Part shown: positions 1 to 7,339 of the stretch, in pieces | Position numbering within the stretch: position 1 is the first letter of the stretch | Layout: each line of letters starts with the position of its first letter | IMG/VR virus record: IMGVR_UViG_3300025889_000464 | Location: 1 to 34,220 of that record | Strand: one strand, 5' to 3' | DNA: 34,220 nt | Source: a virus | Made by a program: the position numbers and the translations under genes | The notes under the pieces: generated by a model | Database searches by the model: none | What the model was told of the DNA's origin: nothing | Seen by the model: only the letters and a program-made list of their open reading frames with translations

Positions 1-1
1 T

Positions 2-73
2 CCAATGCAGCCTGGCGACAACGAGCTGCTAGGTGGCGGCATGAGTATCCACGCACCATGGAAACGTGACTAA
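2..73 (+). CDS. C-terminal end of an unknown protein (partial)
   Basis: An open frame enters from the left edge and ends at the TAA at 71-73. The last residues read GGGMSIHAPWKRD. The GTG start of the lysin gene (66) lies inside it, an 8-base overlap typical of co-translated phage genes. The short fragment has no recognisable domain. Its place directly before the lysin suggests a late gene, perhaps a distal tail protein, but that is inference from position only. Confidence 0.5.
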   Translation, partial: PMQPGDNELLGGGMSIHAPWKRD

Positions 74-1268
74 ATCTCCAGTCAGGCTTGCTGACCTGTT
101 CCGATACTACAAGCACGGCACGCCACATCAAATGGCGGCCATCGCTGAATTGGAGGCGGCGTTATTAAAGGCTGCACCTAATGCCTTTAATAGGGACCAG
201 CCGTGGTTCAAGACCTGGAGCCAAGCCGGCAAACAACATGATTACGCACCGGCCGTAAAACTCATCAAACAGTTTGAAGGCTGCCACCTCCAAGCCTACG
301 CCGACCCTCTGCGTGGCTGGAGCGTCCCCACCATCGGCTTTGGCACCACCCGCTACCCCGATGGTCGCGCAGTAAAGCGCGGCGACAAGATCAACGTCAT
401 CGAAGCCGAAAACCTACTCGAAGGCGACATCGCCAAAATTGCCAAACATCTCTCCGCCGTCATCCCCCACTGGAGCGGCATGCTGATCACCCAGCAGTCC
501 GCTTTAATAAGTTTTGCGTACAACGTCGGCCCAAATTTCTACGGCAAACCTGGCTTCGAGACCATAACCGCCAAGCTACGCGACAAAGCCTGGGCCAATG
601 TCCCGGCCGCCCTAAAGCTTTACTGCAACCCCGGCACTGCATCAGAAGCCGGCTTGTTACGCCGCCGTAAATCCGAAGCCGCCCTGTGGACACAAAGTGC
701 ACCAAAATCCCCCACGCAACCCGCCCCTATTTCCCCCACGGCTACCTCAGTAAATCTCAAAGTCCCCTATGAGCACCAACTCGACAACGGCCCCACCGGA
801 TACCGCGAGTGCTTTAGCTCCAGCTGCGCAATGGTGGCCCGCTACTGGAACAAAATCGCCGGCGACTACGAATACAACCGCATCCGCCGCCAATTCGGCG
901 ACAGCACTGACCCCCAAGCCCAACTCCTCACCTTAAAAACCCTCGGCCTCCGTGCCACTTTCGAGATGGAAGGCACTACCGGCATCCTAGAAAATCTACT
1001 GCGCTCAGGTCTTCCCACTCCTGTTGGCTGGCTCCATCGCGGCCCCGTCACTGCCCCCTCGGGCGGCGGCCACTGGACAGTAGTCAGCGGCTTCAACCCA
1101 ACCCACTTCATCCACCAAGACCCAAACGGCGAAGCAGACACCAAAAACGGTGGCTACCTTAACAGCAACAAAGGCGCCAACATTGCATATTCCAGAAGCA
1201 ACTGGCTACGCCGCTGGCTAGTCGATGGCCCAGCCTCCGGCTGGTACTTAAAAATCCGCCCCGCCTAG
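66..1268 (+). CDS. Endolysin: GH24 lysozyme plus C39-like peptidase domain
   Basis: A cell-wall hydrolase that should break host peptidoglycan at lysis. Residues about 60-208 form a GH24 (T4-lysozyme type) muramidase: E71 in KQFEGC, D80 and T89 in PTIGFGTT fit the family's Glu-Asp-Thr catalytic set, and SFAYNVG is a typical later motif. A Pro/Ser/Thr-rich linker (about 209-228) joins a second domain (about 229-398) that resembles C39-like peptidases: Q238, C249 (YRECFSSSC), H336 (GGHWTVVSG) and D352 (HQDPNG) fit an oxyanion Gln and a Cys-His-Asp triad. It starts at GTG, overlapping the gene before. There is no signal peptide, so a holin is expected, though none is clear here. The GH24 call is firm; the peptidase call is by motif. 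Confidence 0.88.
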   Translation: MTKSPVRLADLFRYYKHGTPHQMAAIAELEAALLKAAPNAFNRDQPWFKTWSQAGKQHDYAPAVKLIKQFEGCHLQAYADPLRGWSVPTIGFGTTRYPDGRAVKRGDKINVIEAENLLEGDIAKIAKHLSAVIPHWSGMLITQQSALISFAYNVGPNFYGKPGFETITAKLRDKAWANVPAALKLYCNPGTASEAGLLRRRKSEAALWTQSAPKSPTQPAPISPTATSVNLKVPYEHQLDNGPTGYRECFSSSCAMVARYWNKIAGDYEYNRIRRQFGDSTDPQAQLLTLKTLGLRATFEMEGTTGILENLLRSGLPTPVGWLHRGPVTAPSGGGHWTVVSGFNPTHFIHQDPNGEADTKNGGYLNSNKGANIAYSRSNWLRRWLVDGPASGWYLKIRPA

Positions 1269-1270
1269 AC

Positions 1271-1492
1271 GTGAATCACTTCCACCAACCACTGGAGCAG
1301 AAACTTAGCGAAGCTGCTCGCGACCGCTGGCTGCGCGAACGCCACAAAGTTCGCGACTGGAATGGCCTCCTCGAAGGCGCCCTCCTCCTCAACACCCTCT
1401 ACCACATGGAGCGCACCAAGGTCCACTGGGCCATACGGGAAGCCGCTACAAACTTAACTAGTGCTTACGGACTGGATCGAGACTCGGCCTGA
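1271..1492 (+). CDS. Small unknown phage protein next to the lysin
   Basis: A 73-residue protein starting at GTG two bases after the lysin stop, so probably translated in the same operon. It is rich in Arg, Glu and Trp, predicted mostly helical, with no membrane segment, so it does not look like a holin. Its 3' end overlaps the 3' end of the leftward gene at 1454 by 39 bases, where rightward and leftward transcription converge without a visible terminator. Function unknown. Confidence 0.6.
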   Translation: MNHFHQPLEQKLSEAARDRWLRERHKVRDWNGLLEGALLLNTLYHMERTKVHWAIREAATNLTSAYGLDRDSA

Positions 1493-1708
1493 CAACCAGC
1501 TACGGGGATAGTCGGGCTCGTCCACCCCATGCACAGCAACAAAACCACCAAGGCATTCAGCGACCACCTTCGCCGCCTCGACAGCTCCTTCGTGGGTGAC
1601 CCAAGTTCCCGCATCATCTTTGCTATCTGTCAAACCGATACCTGAACCACTAGGCCCGTACAGCGCAGTAACGTACCGACCATCAGCCACAACAACATAA
1701 CGAATCAT
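1454..1708 (-). CDS. Small unknown protein, last gene of the leftward arm
   Basis: 84 residues, beginning MIRYVVVADGRYVTALY, with a beta-rich, Gly-rich first half and a helix (THEGAVEAAKVVAECLG). Its ATG overlaps the stop of the ribbon-helix-helix gene in an ATGA junction (1705-1708), which supports both the start and translational coupling. It is the distal gene of the leftward arm. I do not recognise the family. Confidence 0.62.
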   Translation of the reverse strand: MIRYVVVADGRYVTALYGPSGSGIGLTDSKDDAGTWVTHEGAVEAAKVVAECLGGFVAVHGVDEPDYPRSWLSGRVSIQSVSTS

Positions 1709-1980
1709 GAATTTTGCTGCGTATCTGCTGCCTCTTGCCTAGAGCGTTGCCGTCCTTGCACCCGCCGTTTTACCGAATCCGTCCATGCCGCATAGTCAGC
1801 CGCTTCTGCAGCTCTGTACTCCGACGCAGGCAACGCCCTTTCCAGAGCGTCATAAACCATCTCCCGCAACAAAGCCGTGGTCCGTTTGCCTTGCTGCATA
1901 GCCATCGCCTCTACCAACAAATACCGATTGTGGTCCAGCAACAGCTGACAGTAAAATTTTTGCCCATGGCGTAGCGGCAT
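1705..1980 (-). CDS. Ribbon-helix-helix (CopG/Arc-like) DNA-binding protein
   Basis: 91 residues. The pattern of a short beta strand (KFYCQLLLD), helix (HNRYLLVEAMAMQQGK) and second helix (RTTALLREMVYDALERAL) fits a ribbon-helix-helix fold, in which a dimer places a two-stranded sheet in the DNA major groove. The C-terminal third is charged and Gln/Arg-rich. An AGAAGG ribosome binding site lies about 8 bases before the ATG. It is co-translated with the next gene by ATGA overlap. A role as transcription regulator of the phage is the family norm; the target is unknown. Confidence 0.65.
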   Translation of the reverse strand: MPLRHGQKFYCQLLLDHNRYLLVEAMAMQQGKRTTALLREMVYDALERALPASEYRAAEAADYAAWTDSVKRRVQGRQRSRQEAADTQQNS

Positions 1981-2016
1981 CGTAACAAAGCCTTCTTTTG
2001 CTACACATTAGCATGC

Positions 2017-2220
2017 CTACCACCGAACATCCTGATCCACCCCCTTCTTCCACGCATTTGCCTGCGCTGCCCGCGCCCCCGCCCTCTGCCTGGAGCATCC
2101 ATTCCTGACACCCCAGGCCCACTCAAGAAACATGGCCGCCCGCTGCAGATCCGCAGTAGTAGCCCTCCGCATAGCCGCATGGAGTCGCTCCAACACAATA
2201 TCCCTGCCGGTACGACTCAC
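2017..2220 (-). CDS. Small unknown basic protein
   Basis: About 67 residues, mostly helical and Arg-rich (ERLHAAMRRATTADLQRA, then WGVRNG). I chose the GTG at 2220, four bases after the stop of the gene before; an AAAGGAGGAG stretch lies upstream, but some 15 bases away, so a start further in is possible. The frame stays open up to 2367, but that part overlaps the 2225-2392 gene and reads like non-coding sequence. No family recognised. Confidence 0.45.
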   Translation of the reverse strand: MSRTGRDIVLERLHAAMRRATTADLQRAAMFLEWAWGVRNGCSRQRAGARAAQANAWKKGVDQDVRW

Positions 2221-2224
2221 ACTG

Positions 2225-2392
2225 CTACCACTGCTCCTCCTTTGCGATTCTGACCACCCGCAACCCCGGCCACAGCTCCCTGATCGTAAGATGTACTTCT
2301 GCGAAGCTGCTCGCACAAATCGTAGCTTTTTGTAACAGTCCGCCTGGCGTCCGCAACAAAGCCACATAGCTGACTGGAGCCTTGGTATTCAT
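2225..2392 (-). CDS. Small unknown protein coupled to DNA polymerase
   Basis: 55 residues, MNTKAPVSYVALLRTPGG at the start and a strand-rich end (LRVVRIAKEEQW). The ATG overlaps the polymerase TGA as ATGA (2389-2392), a strong sign of a real, coupled gene. Three frames are open here; this one has the junction and the most protein-like composition. The pattern (short strand, hydrophobic helix, beta end) could be a small polymerase accessory protein, but nothing proves that. Confidence 0.55.
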   Translation of the reverse strand: MNTKAPVSYVALLRTPGGLLQKATICASSFAEVHLTIRELWPGLRVVRIAKEEQW

Positions 2393-4218
2393 TTGGCATC
2401 CACCCACGATTTAGCGGCCTTCGCCTCAGCTAACGCTGGAACAGGCCCCAGCCACTCAGCCTCGGCATCTTGCATGACAGCAGCGAGCTGAGCGCACCAG
2501 GTATCCGCGTGCTCATCGCGCACCAAAAGAACCACTTCGTCATGAATAACACCTGCGAGGCGCACCACTTCTTCGCCATCAGCCTTAAGCAGCGGCCACA
2601 GTTTACCCAGCGTGCGCTTCAACACCGCAGCTCCGGCCCCCTGGATCGGTGTGTTGCTCCGGACCGTAAGCGAGTTGTGGTCGCCCGGTAAAAACCGCCG
2701 CAACCCGGAGTTACGAATGCGGATAGCGGCATCAGTGCGACATCGATTAGCTTGTGCAGCATTTTCGCGTTGCCACCGGCTGATCCCTCTATACGCGGCG
2801 TGGAATTTGGTGCGGATCTCACTAGCCTCATCAATATCCATTTGTACCCCCATTCCTGCTGCATAGTTGCGTAATCCTCGGGCTCCCGATCCATACAGCA
2901 AACCGAAGTTCGCAGACTTACTGATCTGGCGCATCTCTTTAGTAACCTCATCCTCTGGTATTCCATAAATTTGCATTGCTGTAACAGTGTGTAAATCCAG
3001 CCCTTCCTGGAACGCACGAATCATCAGCGGATCTTCGGCCTCCGCAGCTGCCAGCCGTAGCTCCATCTGCGCGTAGTCCGCCACCACTAACTGCCACCCG
3101 TCCGGCGCCTGCACACACGCCCTAAATCTAGAATCCCTCGGTATCTGCTGCAGATTCGGCCCAATGCACGACATCCGTCCCGTATCAGCTCCCAACTGCA
3201 TATAACTAGCCTTAATAAATCCCGTATCCCCCAAATGCTTTAGTAGCGCCTCCACCATCTGCCGCCGCTTCTCCACCCTTTTCCAGGCCAGATAGTCGGC
3301 CACAACCCGATGATCCCCCGCATATTCACGCAACGCTGCCCGACTGGCACTCGGTTTCCCCGTATTGTCTACCGGCTTAGTGCCCAGCAACAACGTAAAC
3401 ACCTCAAGTAGCTGCTTGGGACTATTCAAATTAAAGCCGGCCTGCTTCTTAGTCCCCGCCCTAATACTCCCTTCTGCCTTGGCCCGCAGATTGAACGCCC
3501 CATCCGGATCCCGAGGTAACTTTTTGCCAACCGGCAGCGCCTCATCGAGCGTGGCAATAAACGTGGCCCCCATCCGCGCATGATCTCCACTCAAATCGTG
3601 GTGCAACGCCTCCAGAGCATCCCGCCGAAACGGCATCCCGGTCCGCCACAACTGCGCCATCGCCGGCAACGCCGCACACTCCAAAAACCACGCCTTATGC
3701 AGCAAACCCTCAGCCAACCGCTGGTTAAGCGGCCCATCCAACCGGACCAGCAACTCCACGTCGTACGCAGCGTAATCCAACTGACTAATCGTCAGGTCAC
3801 CACTCCAGTCACTCCGCTGCTCCTCCTTGGAAATGTCCAGCTTGAGGTAACGTTTTACAACGTGTTGTAACCCGTGCTTAACATTTGGCAACCCATTAGT
3901 CAGGATGCGGCTGGCCAGCATCGTGCACAGCACGTCTCCTGCAGGATACACCTCATGCTCCTGCAGCCAGCCCAAATCAAACACAGCATTGTGCGCCAAC
4001 CAATACCGCTTGACTGAAAAGAACTCTTGTAAATCCTGCCACTGATGATCTTCCAGATCCCAGCAATCGATAATGACTGGCATCCGATCCAGTGCCGCCA
4101 ACTGGAGTAAACGCAACCCTCCGCACTTCGGCTGCAGTCCAGTCGTCTCACAGTCAAACGCCACCGTAGTGGCATTAGCCAGGGTGTGCAGATGCTCGAT
4201 CCCTTGTAGGTATTTCAT
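2389..4218 (-). CDS. polA: Family A DNA polymerase with 3'-5' exonuclease domain
   Basis: The replicative DNA polymerase, 609 residues. Residues about 15-170 are a DnaQ-type proofreading exonuclease: D22 and E24 (FDCETTG), D81 (AHNAVFDLGWL) and Y149/D153. The polymerase domain carries motif A with D381 (VVADYAQMELR), motif B with R430, K434, F438 and Y442 (SKSANFGLLYG), and motif C with H559-D560-E561 (VIHDEV). There is no 5'-3' exonuclease domain, usual for phage enzymes and shorter than E. coli Pol I. The residue equivalent to E. coli Phe762 is Phe (F438). It lies six bases after the 4225-4503 gene and overlaps the next one, within the leftward replication operon. Confidence 0.96.
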   Translation of the reverse strand: MKYLQGIEHLHTLANATTVAFDCETTGLQPKCGGLRLLQLAALDRMPVIIDCWDLEDHQWQDLQEFFSVKRYWLAHNAVFDLGWLQEHEVYPAGDVLCTMLASRILTNGLPNVKHGLQHVVKRYLKLDISKEEQRSDWSGDLTISQLDYAAYDVELLVRLDGPLNQRLAEGLLHKAWFLECAALPAMAQLWRTGMPFRRDALEALHHDLSGDHARMGATFIATLDEALPVGKKLPRDPDGAFNLRAKAEGSIRAGTKKQAGFNLNSPKQLLEVFTLLLGTKPVDNTGKPSASRAALREYAGDHRVVADYLAWKRVEKRRQMVEALLKHLGDTGFIKASYMQLGADTGRMSCIGPNLQQIPRDSRFRACVQAPDGWQLVVADYAQMELRLAAAEAEDPLMIRAFQEGLDLHTVTAMQIYGIPEDEVTKEMRQISKSANFGLLYGSGARGLRNYAAGMGVQMDIDEASEIRTKFHAAYRGISRWQRENAAQANRCRTDAAIRIRNSGLRRFLPGDHNSLTVRSNTPIQGAGAAVLKRTLGKLWPLLKADGEEVVRLAGVIHDEVVLLVRDEHADTWCAQLAAVMQDAEAEWLGPVPALAEAKAAKSWVDAK

Positions 4219-4224
4219 GTCTGC

Positions 4225-4503
4225 TCAGTTGTGGAAGGCACGGTGCTGAGCATGAGCAGCCGAGTGCATCTCGGCCACGGTGATAGGCGGCTCACCCCCC
4301 ATCTCTTCATCACAGGGCTCGTATTCAATACAAGCCATCACATTTTTCAGCGCAGGCAATAGCTCATCTTCTATCGCCGCCATGGTGTGAAAGTCGATGT
4401 GGGCGTACATCATGTCGCGGCTGCCATCCCGCGCAACTATTACCTTTAACTTGTTTTGAAACTCAGCAACAAGCCGAGATACTGTCGCAAAATCGTTGGT
4501 CAT
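4225..4503 (-). CDS. Small unknown protein upstream of DNA polymerase
   Basis: 92 residues, predicted helical (MTNDFATVSRLVAEFQNKLK) with an acidic Cys/Glu patch (ACIEYEPCDEEMGGE) and a His-rich end (HSAAHAQHRAFHN). It ends six bases before the polymerase start, so it is in the same transcript. No known family recognised. The His/Cys content could bind metal, but no clear motif supports it. Confidence 0.6.
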   Translation of the reverse strand: MTNDFATVSRLVAEFQNKLKVIVARDGSRDMMYAHIDFHTMAAIEDELLPALKNVMACIEYEPCDEEMGGEPPITVAEMHSAAHAQHRAFHN

Positions 4504-4533
4504 GGTGTGGAGCCTCTGGTAGGGCGTACCCGG

Positions 4534-4884
4534 CTACTGTAGCAGACTAGTCCCCGTAGCGCGAGCGTACAAGTAACAATTCGTAGCAAAACCCGCCCCC
4601 GCATCCGGAAACCGAAAAGCGCACCCGTCCTCCCGCCAGTACCGGCAGTCCTGGCACAGCTTCTTCCCGAATCCCGCGATCGAATAACCCTGTTCTTTCA
4701 GGCGTGTATATACATTGGCATAACTTTTCCCCTGCCGAATTTGCCAGATCGCCTGGGGCGACACACCGTGCTCAGCCGCCAAAGCCCGCGTACTTTTGTC
4801 CGACAGAATAACTTCTGCAGCCGCCGCATTCGTAAGCCGTCTAGCGGATGGGACGGCTTTGGCAGTCCGATCCGGCTTGTTCAC
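4534..4884 (-). CDS. HTH protein with C-terminal Cys4 module
   Basis: 116 residues in two parts. Residues about 20-58 form a helix-turn-helix (STRALAAEHGVSPQAIWQIR) ending IRQGKSYANV, a signature I know from small phage regulators and endonuclease-linked DNA-binding repeats. Residues 77-106 hold four cysteines, C77, C80, C88 and C103, with FPDAG and FA between them; this should bind one zinc. The same module with identical spacing ends the NrdR-like protein at 9680-10054. The start overlaps the previous gene's stop as ATGA. Probably a phage transcription regulator; the partner of the Cys4 module is unknown. Confidence 0.7.
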   Translation of the reverse strand: MNKPDRTAKAVPSARRLTNAAAAEVILSDKSTRALAAEHGVSPQAIWQIRQGKSYANVYTRLKEQGYSIAGFGKKLCQDCRYWREDGCAFRFPDAGAGFATNCYLYARATGTSLLQ

Positions 4885-5093
4885 CTCAACACCGCCCCCT
4901 CAGACATCTCATCCACAACCATTTGATAGGCGTCCAGAATAGTGTTTGGGTGGAACCCACAAGCCTGCAAAAAGTCCGTAAACGCAAGCACCACCTCTCT
5001 TGCCACATACCCTTTAAATTTTATGTTGTGGCATGTAGTGATCTGAGCAGAATCATCTGCGCGAATCATCTCAAATTTGTAGTTGTCACTCAA
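4881..5093 (-). CDS. Small unknown protein (TTG start)
   Basis: About 70 residues (after the start: SDNYKFEMIRADDSAQ, then KFKGYVAREVVLAFTDFLQA). I chose TTG at 5093: a GGAG lies seven bases before it, and it trims the overlap with the DUF3310 gene to 8 bases. An upstream ATG at 5159 would overlap that gene by 74 bases, and an ATG at 5069 is also possible. The stop is joined to the next gene by ATGA. The strand-helix pattern with a Cys-Gly-Phe turn looks like one compact domain, not recognised. Confidence 0.55.
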   Translation of the reverse strand: MSDNYKFEMIRADDSAQITTCHNIKFKGYVAREVVLAFTDFLQACGFHPNTILDAYQMVVDEMSEGAVLR

Positions 5094-5340
5094 TGTTATA
5101 CTCCGGTTTTTGAAGTGTACTGATAAGTCTGTCCAAGTAGAAGCGGGCTTTCCCCGCATCCATAGCCGGGTTGTCTTTAAGCCACAACCGACTCATATAC
5201 TTAAGGACTTGCCACTGGAGCCCACCTACAACAGCATCGGGCGCCTGTTGCACGCAATCCTCAATAAAATCAATCGTCTCTACCCGCCCACTCGTGTAGT
5301 GCGGCGGGTGATTAACCAAGTCACGCTCCATAGTCGACAC
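5086..5340 (-). CDS. DUF3310 family phage protein
   Basis: 84 residues. The text NHPPHYTSGRVETIDFIED, a central LKYMSRLWLKD and the ending KARFYLDRLI match the DUF3310 pattern, a small family common in phage replication or nucleotide-metabolism regions. No catalytic activity is established for it to my knowledge. Two in-frame ATGs (5340 and 5331) are near the start. A terminator at 5354-5380 separates it from the gene before, so it probably needs its own promoter or read-through. Confidence 0.82.
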   Translation of the reverse strand: MSTMERDLVNHPPHYTSGRVETIDFIEDCVQQAPDAVVGGLQWQVLKYMSRLWLKDNPAMDAGKARFYLDRLISTLQKPEYNIE

Positions 5341-5353
5341 TGTACAAAGTACA

Positions 5354-5380
5354 TAAAAAGCCCCCTTTAACAGGGGGCTA
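5354..5380 (-). terminator. Leftward intrinsic terminator
   Basis: On the minus strand the RNA reads AGCCCCC, a 7-base loop, GGGGGCT and a T run. It sits just after the stop of the 5394-5789 gene and would end its transcript before the DUF3310 gene. A near-identical stem ends the 14080-14664 gene on the other strand. Confidence 0.8.
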
Positions 5381-5393
5381 CGAAACCATCAAA

Positions 5394-5789
5394 CTACGCA
5401 ACGACGCAATTTTCCGGCTGCTGGAGCGTGACGTGCTTCCACGTCCTGCCTTGCTTGATCGCATTGATCGTGGTGAGATGCACCTTGTAGTCCCGGCTGA
5501 TGGCAGTCGCCCCCTCACCACCGGCAAGCCGTTTCTTGATCTGGAGCACCTGCACCGTGTTCAGGGCTTCTCGCTGCTTGCGGCGAGACTTACGAGTCGT
5601 ACCTTGAGTCCGGTGCTTTTTGGGCGGTTTAGGCGGTGGCGGCGGGGCAGCCACTACCGCAGCTGGAGTCTCAAATGCGACTGTTTGAGACGCATCTAGC
5701 ACACCTTGGATCGCACCAAGCTGATCAGTGATGGCCTTGACAAAATCCGCAATAGCGGAGACTTCTGTATCTGAAAGAATTGTGAGCAT
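5394..5789 (-). CDS. HTH protein with proline-rich linker
   Basis: 131 residues. Residues 1-40 are helical and acidic (LSDTEVSAIADFVKAITDQL), possibly for dimerisation. A Pro-rich linker (PPPPPKPPKK) and a basic stretch follow. Residues about 85-120 are a helix-turn-helix ending INAIKQGRTWKHV, the same signature as IRQGKSYANV in the 4534-4884 protein. A DNA-binding regulator is likely. It has its own terminator directly after the stop, so it may be a separate unit. A TACACT element about 17-22 bases before the ATG could be its -10. Confidence 0.66.
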   Translation of the reverse strand: MLTILSDTEVSAIADFVKAITDQLGAIQGVLDASQTVAFETPAAVVAAPPPPPKPPKKHRTQGTTRKSRRKQREALNTVQVLQIKKRLAGGEGATAISRDYKVHLTTINAIKQGRTWKHVTLQQPENCVVA

Positions 5790-5829
5790 AGTGTTGGGTG
5801 AAACGTTGCTAGTGTAATACCTACTTGGC

Positions 5830-6147
5830 CTAGGGCGGGTACTGCCTGCGGAGATTTAACAGAGTTTCTTCAGGTAAACGAAGTATTGTCTGCATCGCCA
5901 GCTGAGCCAATACCTCGTGGTTGATGCTTTCGCTATTCACAAAAACGTCAACCAGGCCAATAAAGAGCTGTTTCAAGTTTTGAGGCTTGACCCAGCTCGT
6001 ATCGCATGGTATAGGCTCAGTGCCGTAGGACCAGTCGTCGTAAGAATCCTCGTTGCGGAGGCTTCTAGCCGTCGTCTGTCCAATCCGAGCAATCCACCAC
6101 TTCCCAGTTGTCGATCCGTTCGCTGAGTAGTCGTCGCATTCCGGCAT
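5830..6147 (-). CDS. Unknown small protein, start uncertain
   Basis: 105 residues from the ATG at 6147, which overlaps the upstream gene by 83 bases. The part after about residue 50 (NLKQLFIGLVDVFVN, then EVLAQLAMQTILRLPEETLL) reads as a helical domain and is surely the coding core. There is no better ATG or GTG between the upstream stop (6065) and this core, only a TTG, so either the long overlap is real or a rare start is used. Function unknown. Confidence 0.5.
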   Translation of the reverse strand: MPECDDYSANGSTTGKWWIARIGQTTARSLRNEDSYDDWSYGTEPIPCDTSWVKPQNLKQLFIGLVDVFVNSESINHEVLAQLAMQTILRLPEETLLNLRRQYPP

Positions 6148-6334
6148 CGGTCGCAGGCATTACGTCATCTTCATTGAGGCAGAAGGAGCCCCTGCACATA
6201 GCCGGCCCCCACTCAGCCGGATCGTATTCCGTCTGCGGGATGACAATAACAGAGTCTTCAACAACAGCTACTGCAGTACACCAGCCCTGCGGAGAAAACG
6301 AAACATCATAAATTTCCAGCACATCAGGATTCAT
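6065..6334 (-). CDS. Small acidic unknown protein
   Basis: 89 residues from ATG at 6334 (MNPDVLEIYDVSFSPQGW). It is acidic with scattered Cys and Trp and ends EVVDCSDWTDDG. The start codon overlaps the end of the 6324-6572 gene by 11 bases (ATGAATCCTGA), so the two are probably co-translated; the frame is open further upstream, but that part lies under the neighbour. No family recognised. Confidence 0.55.
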   Translation of the reverse strand: MNPDVLEIYDVSFSPQGWCTAVAVVEDSVIVIPQTEYDPAEWGPAMCRGSFCLNEDDVMPATDAGMRRLLSERIDNWEVVDCSDWTDDG

Positions 6335-6572
6335 TGGTAGCCTCCAGTTTGACCATGCCGCCAATTGCCATACCATCCATCCAGGTACCCCAAGTCGTCT
6401 GCAAATACAGCTCCAGCTCTTCAAGCCTCTTCTGCTGCATACGGTCGTACTGACAGGACAGTCCGAGGGCTTCTGCCTTCTCGATCGTTGTTTCAAGGTT
6501 GGTGCGCGACCAGCGCACGGCAAAATACCAGGCGCTGAGATTTTCGAGTGGAATTTGGGTATGGGTAGCCAT
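6324..6572 (-). CDS. Small helical unknown protein
   Basis: 82 residues from ATG at 6572. Almost wholly helical with heptad-like charge pattern (TNLETTIEKAEALGLSCQYD, then RMQQKRLEELELYLQ), suggesting a coiled coil. The ATG follows an intrinsic terminator (6583-6613) by only some ten bases, so transcription here depends on read-through or a promoter beside the hairpin; no ribosome binding site is visible. Function unknown. Confidence 0.55.
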   Translation of the reverse strand: MATHTQIPLENLSAWYFAVRWSRTNLETTIEKAEALGLSCQYDRMQQKRLEELELYLQTTWGTWMDGMAIGGMVKLEATNES

Positions 6573-6582
6573 AGCGGAGAAA

Positions 6583-6613
6583 GAAAAAGGTGCGGGGCTT
6601 TCCTCCCGCACCT
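6583..6613 (-). terminator. Leftward intrinsic terminator
   Basis: Minus-strand RNA forms GGTGCGGG / CCCGCACC with an 8-base loop, then a TTTTTC tail. It lies 57 bases after the stop of the nuclease gene and would close the seam-linked gene chain. Read-through or attenuation would control the genes to its left. Confidence 0.78.
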
Positions 6614-6669
6614 CTAGTGTTACACATCCCCAAAGGCACAGCCAAGGGGGCTGTTGTAAAACGTTACAT

Positions 6670-7032
6670 TCACTGGTACACGCCGGCGTGATTGGCCACC
6701 AGCATGGCCTCGGCAAAAGTGGCGCCGGTATCAGCGCAGATGAAGTCGCCCAGCATCCGCCCGTACTTGTCGTCCTTGGTGGTTTTGATCAGGAGGCGCC
6801 TGCCCTGGAGCCAGGTTGCAGCAAAGGCTGTGGCGGCTATGCCACGAGTCTTTTCCTTGAAATCCGTGGTACGCATCTCTGGAGCGTCGATACCCTTGAT
6901 GCGGATGGTCTGGGTCAGCGTTAGGTCGAAACCGAGATCGATGCTGACAACCATGGTGTCGCCGTCGATGACGCGCAGCACTTGGTTGACCTTGTAGGTG
7001 TACAAGTAAATGGCGGGGGAGAGGTCAGTCAT
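6670..7032 (-). CDS. Staphylococcal-nuclease-like (SNase/thermonuclease) protein
   Basis: 120 residues from the ATG at 7032. The order VLRVIDGDTM, IRIKGIDAPE and KYGRMLGDF matches the SNase fold; the Arg and Glu of IRIKGIDAPE and the Arg of KYGR correspond to the three catalytic side chains of the family, with Asp residues for calcium. It should cut DNA or RNA, for example host DNA degradation or recombination. It begins MTDLSP like several neighbours and is joined to the gene before by the ATGACTGA seam (7025-7032). No signal peptide, so it acts in the cytoplasm. Confidence 0.87.
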   Translation of the reverse strand: MTDLSPAIYLYTYKVNQVLRVIDGDTMVVSIDLGFDLTLTQTIRIKGIDAPEMRTTDFKEKTRGIAATAFAATWLQGRRLLIKTTKDDKYGRMLGDFICADTGATFAEAMLVANHAGVYQ

Positions 7033-7339
7033 CGAGGGCCTCCGGTATAGGTTGATACTGCGGCAGCCACTGGCCTTCCTTATCGGTGAAGCCAGCTTCA
7101 TATAGGAACTGCCTGGCGGCGGTGGCGTCGCCGGCCCTGGCGCGGTCAAGCAGGGTGGGAGCGGTGAGCTCTGCGGCGAGCTGCATCAGGGTTGATGATG
7201 GAACCGCGCACCAACTCTCAGAATCGCTCCATGCGTGGGCCACGTGCATGAGCACCTTGGCAATGCCATAGCGCACGTTGGCCGCTTCCTCGAACTCGTC
7301 GAGCAGGCGCTGGGCGCGGCTGGTGAGGTGGTCAGTCAT
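7025..7339 (-). CDS. Seam-linked small protein (MTD start)
   Basis: 104 residues, starting MTDHLTSRAQRLLDEFEEAA. Helical, with an Ala/Arg segment (LLDRARAGDATAARQFLYEA) and the end EALDD. Its last codons GAT GAC TGA form the ATGACTGA junction with the SNase gene, and its own ATG overlaps the upstream stop as ATGA. This is one of a chain of small mosaic proteins I associate with cyanophages. Function unknown. Confidence 0.62.
   Translation of the reverse strand: MTDHLTSRAQRLLDEFEEAANVRYGIAKVLMHVAHAWSDSESWCAVPSSTLMQLAAELTAPTLLDRARAGDATAARQFLYEAGFTDKEGQWLPQYQPIPEALDD

Noticed and set aside
5094-5159. Longer version of the 4881-5093 gene from ATG 5159
   Set aside because: It would overlap the DUF3310 gene by 74 bases; the TTG at 5093 has a GGAG at good distance and fits the junction.
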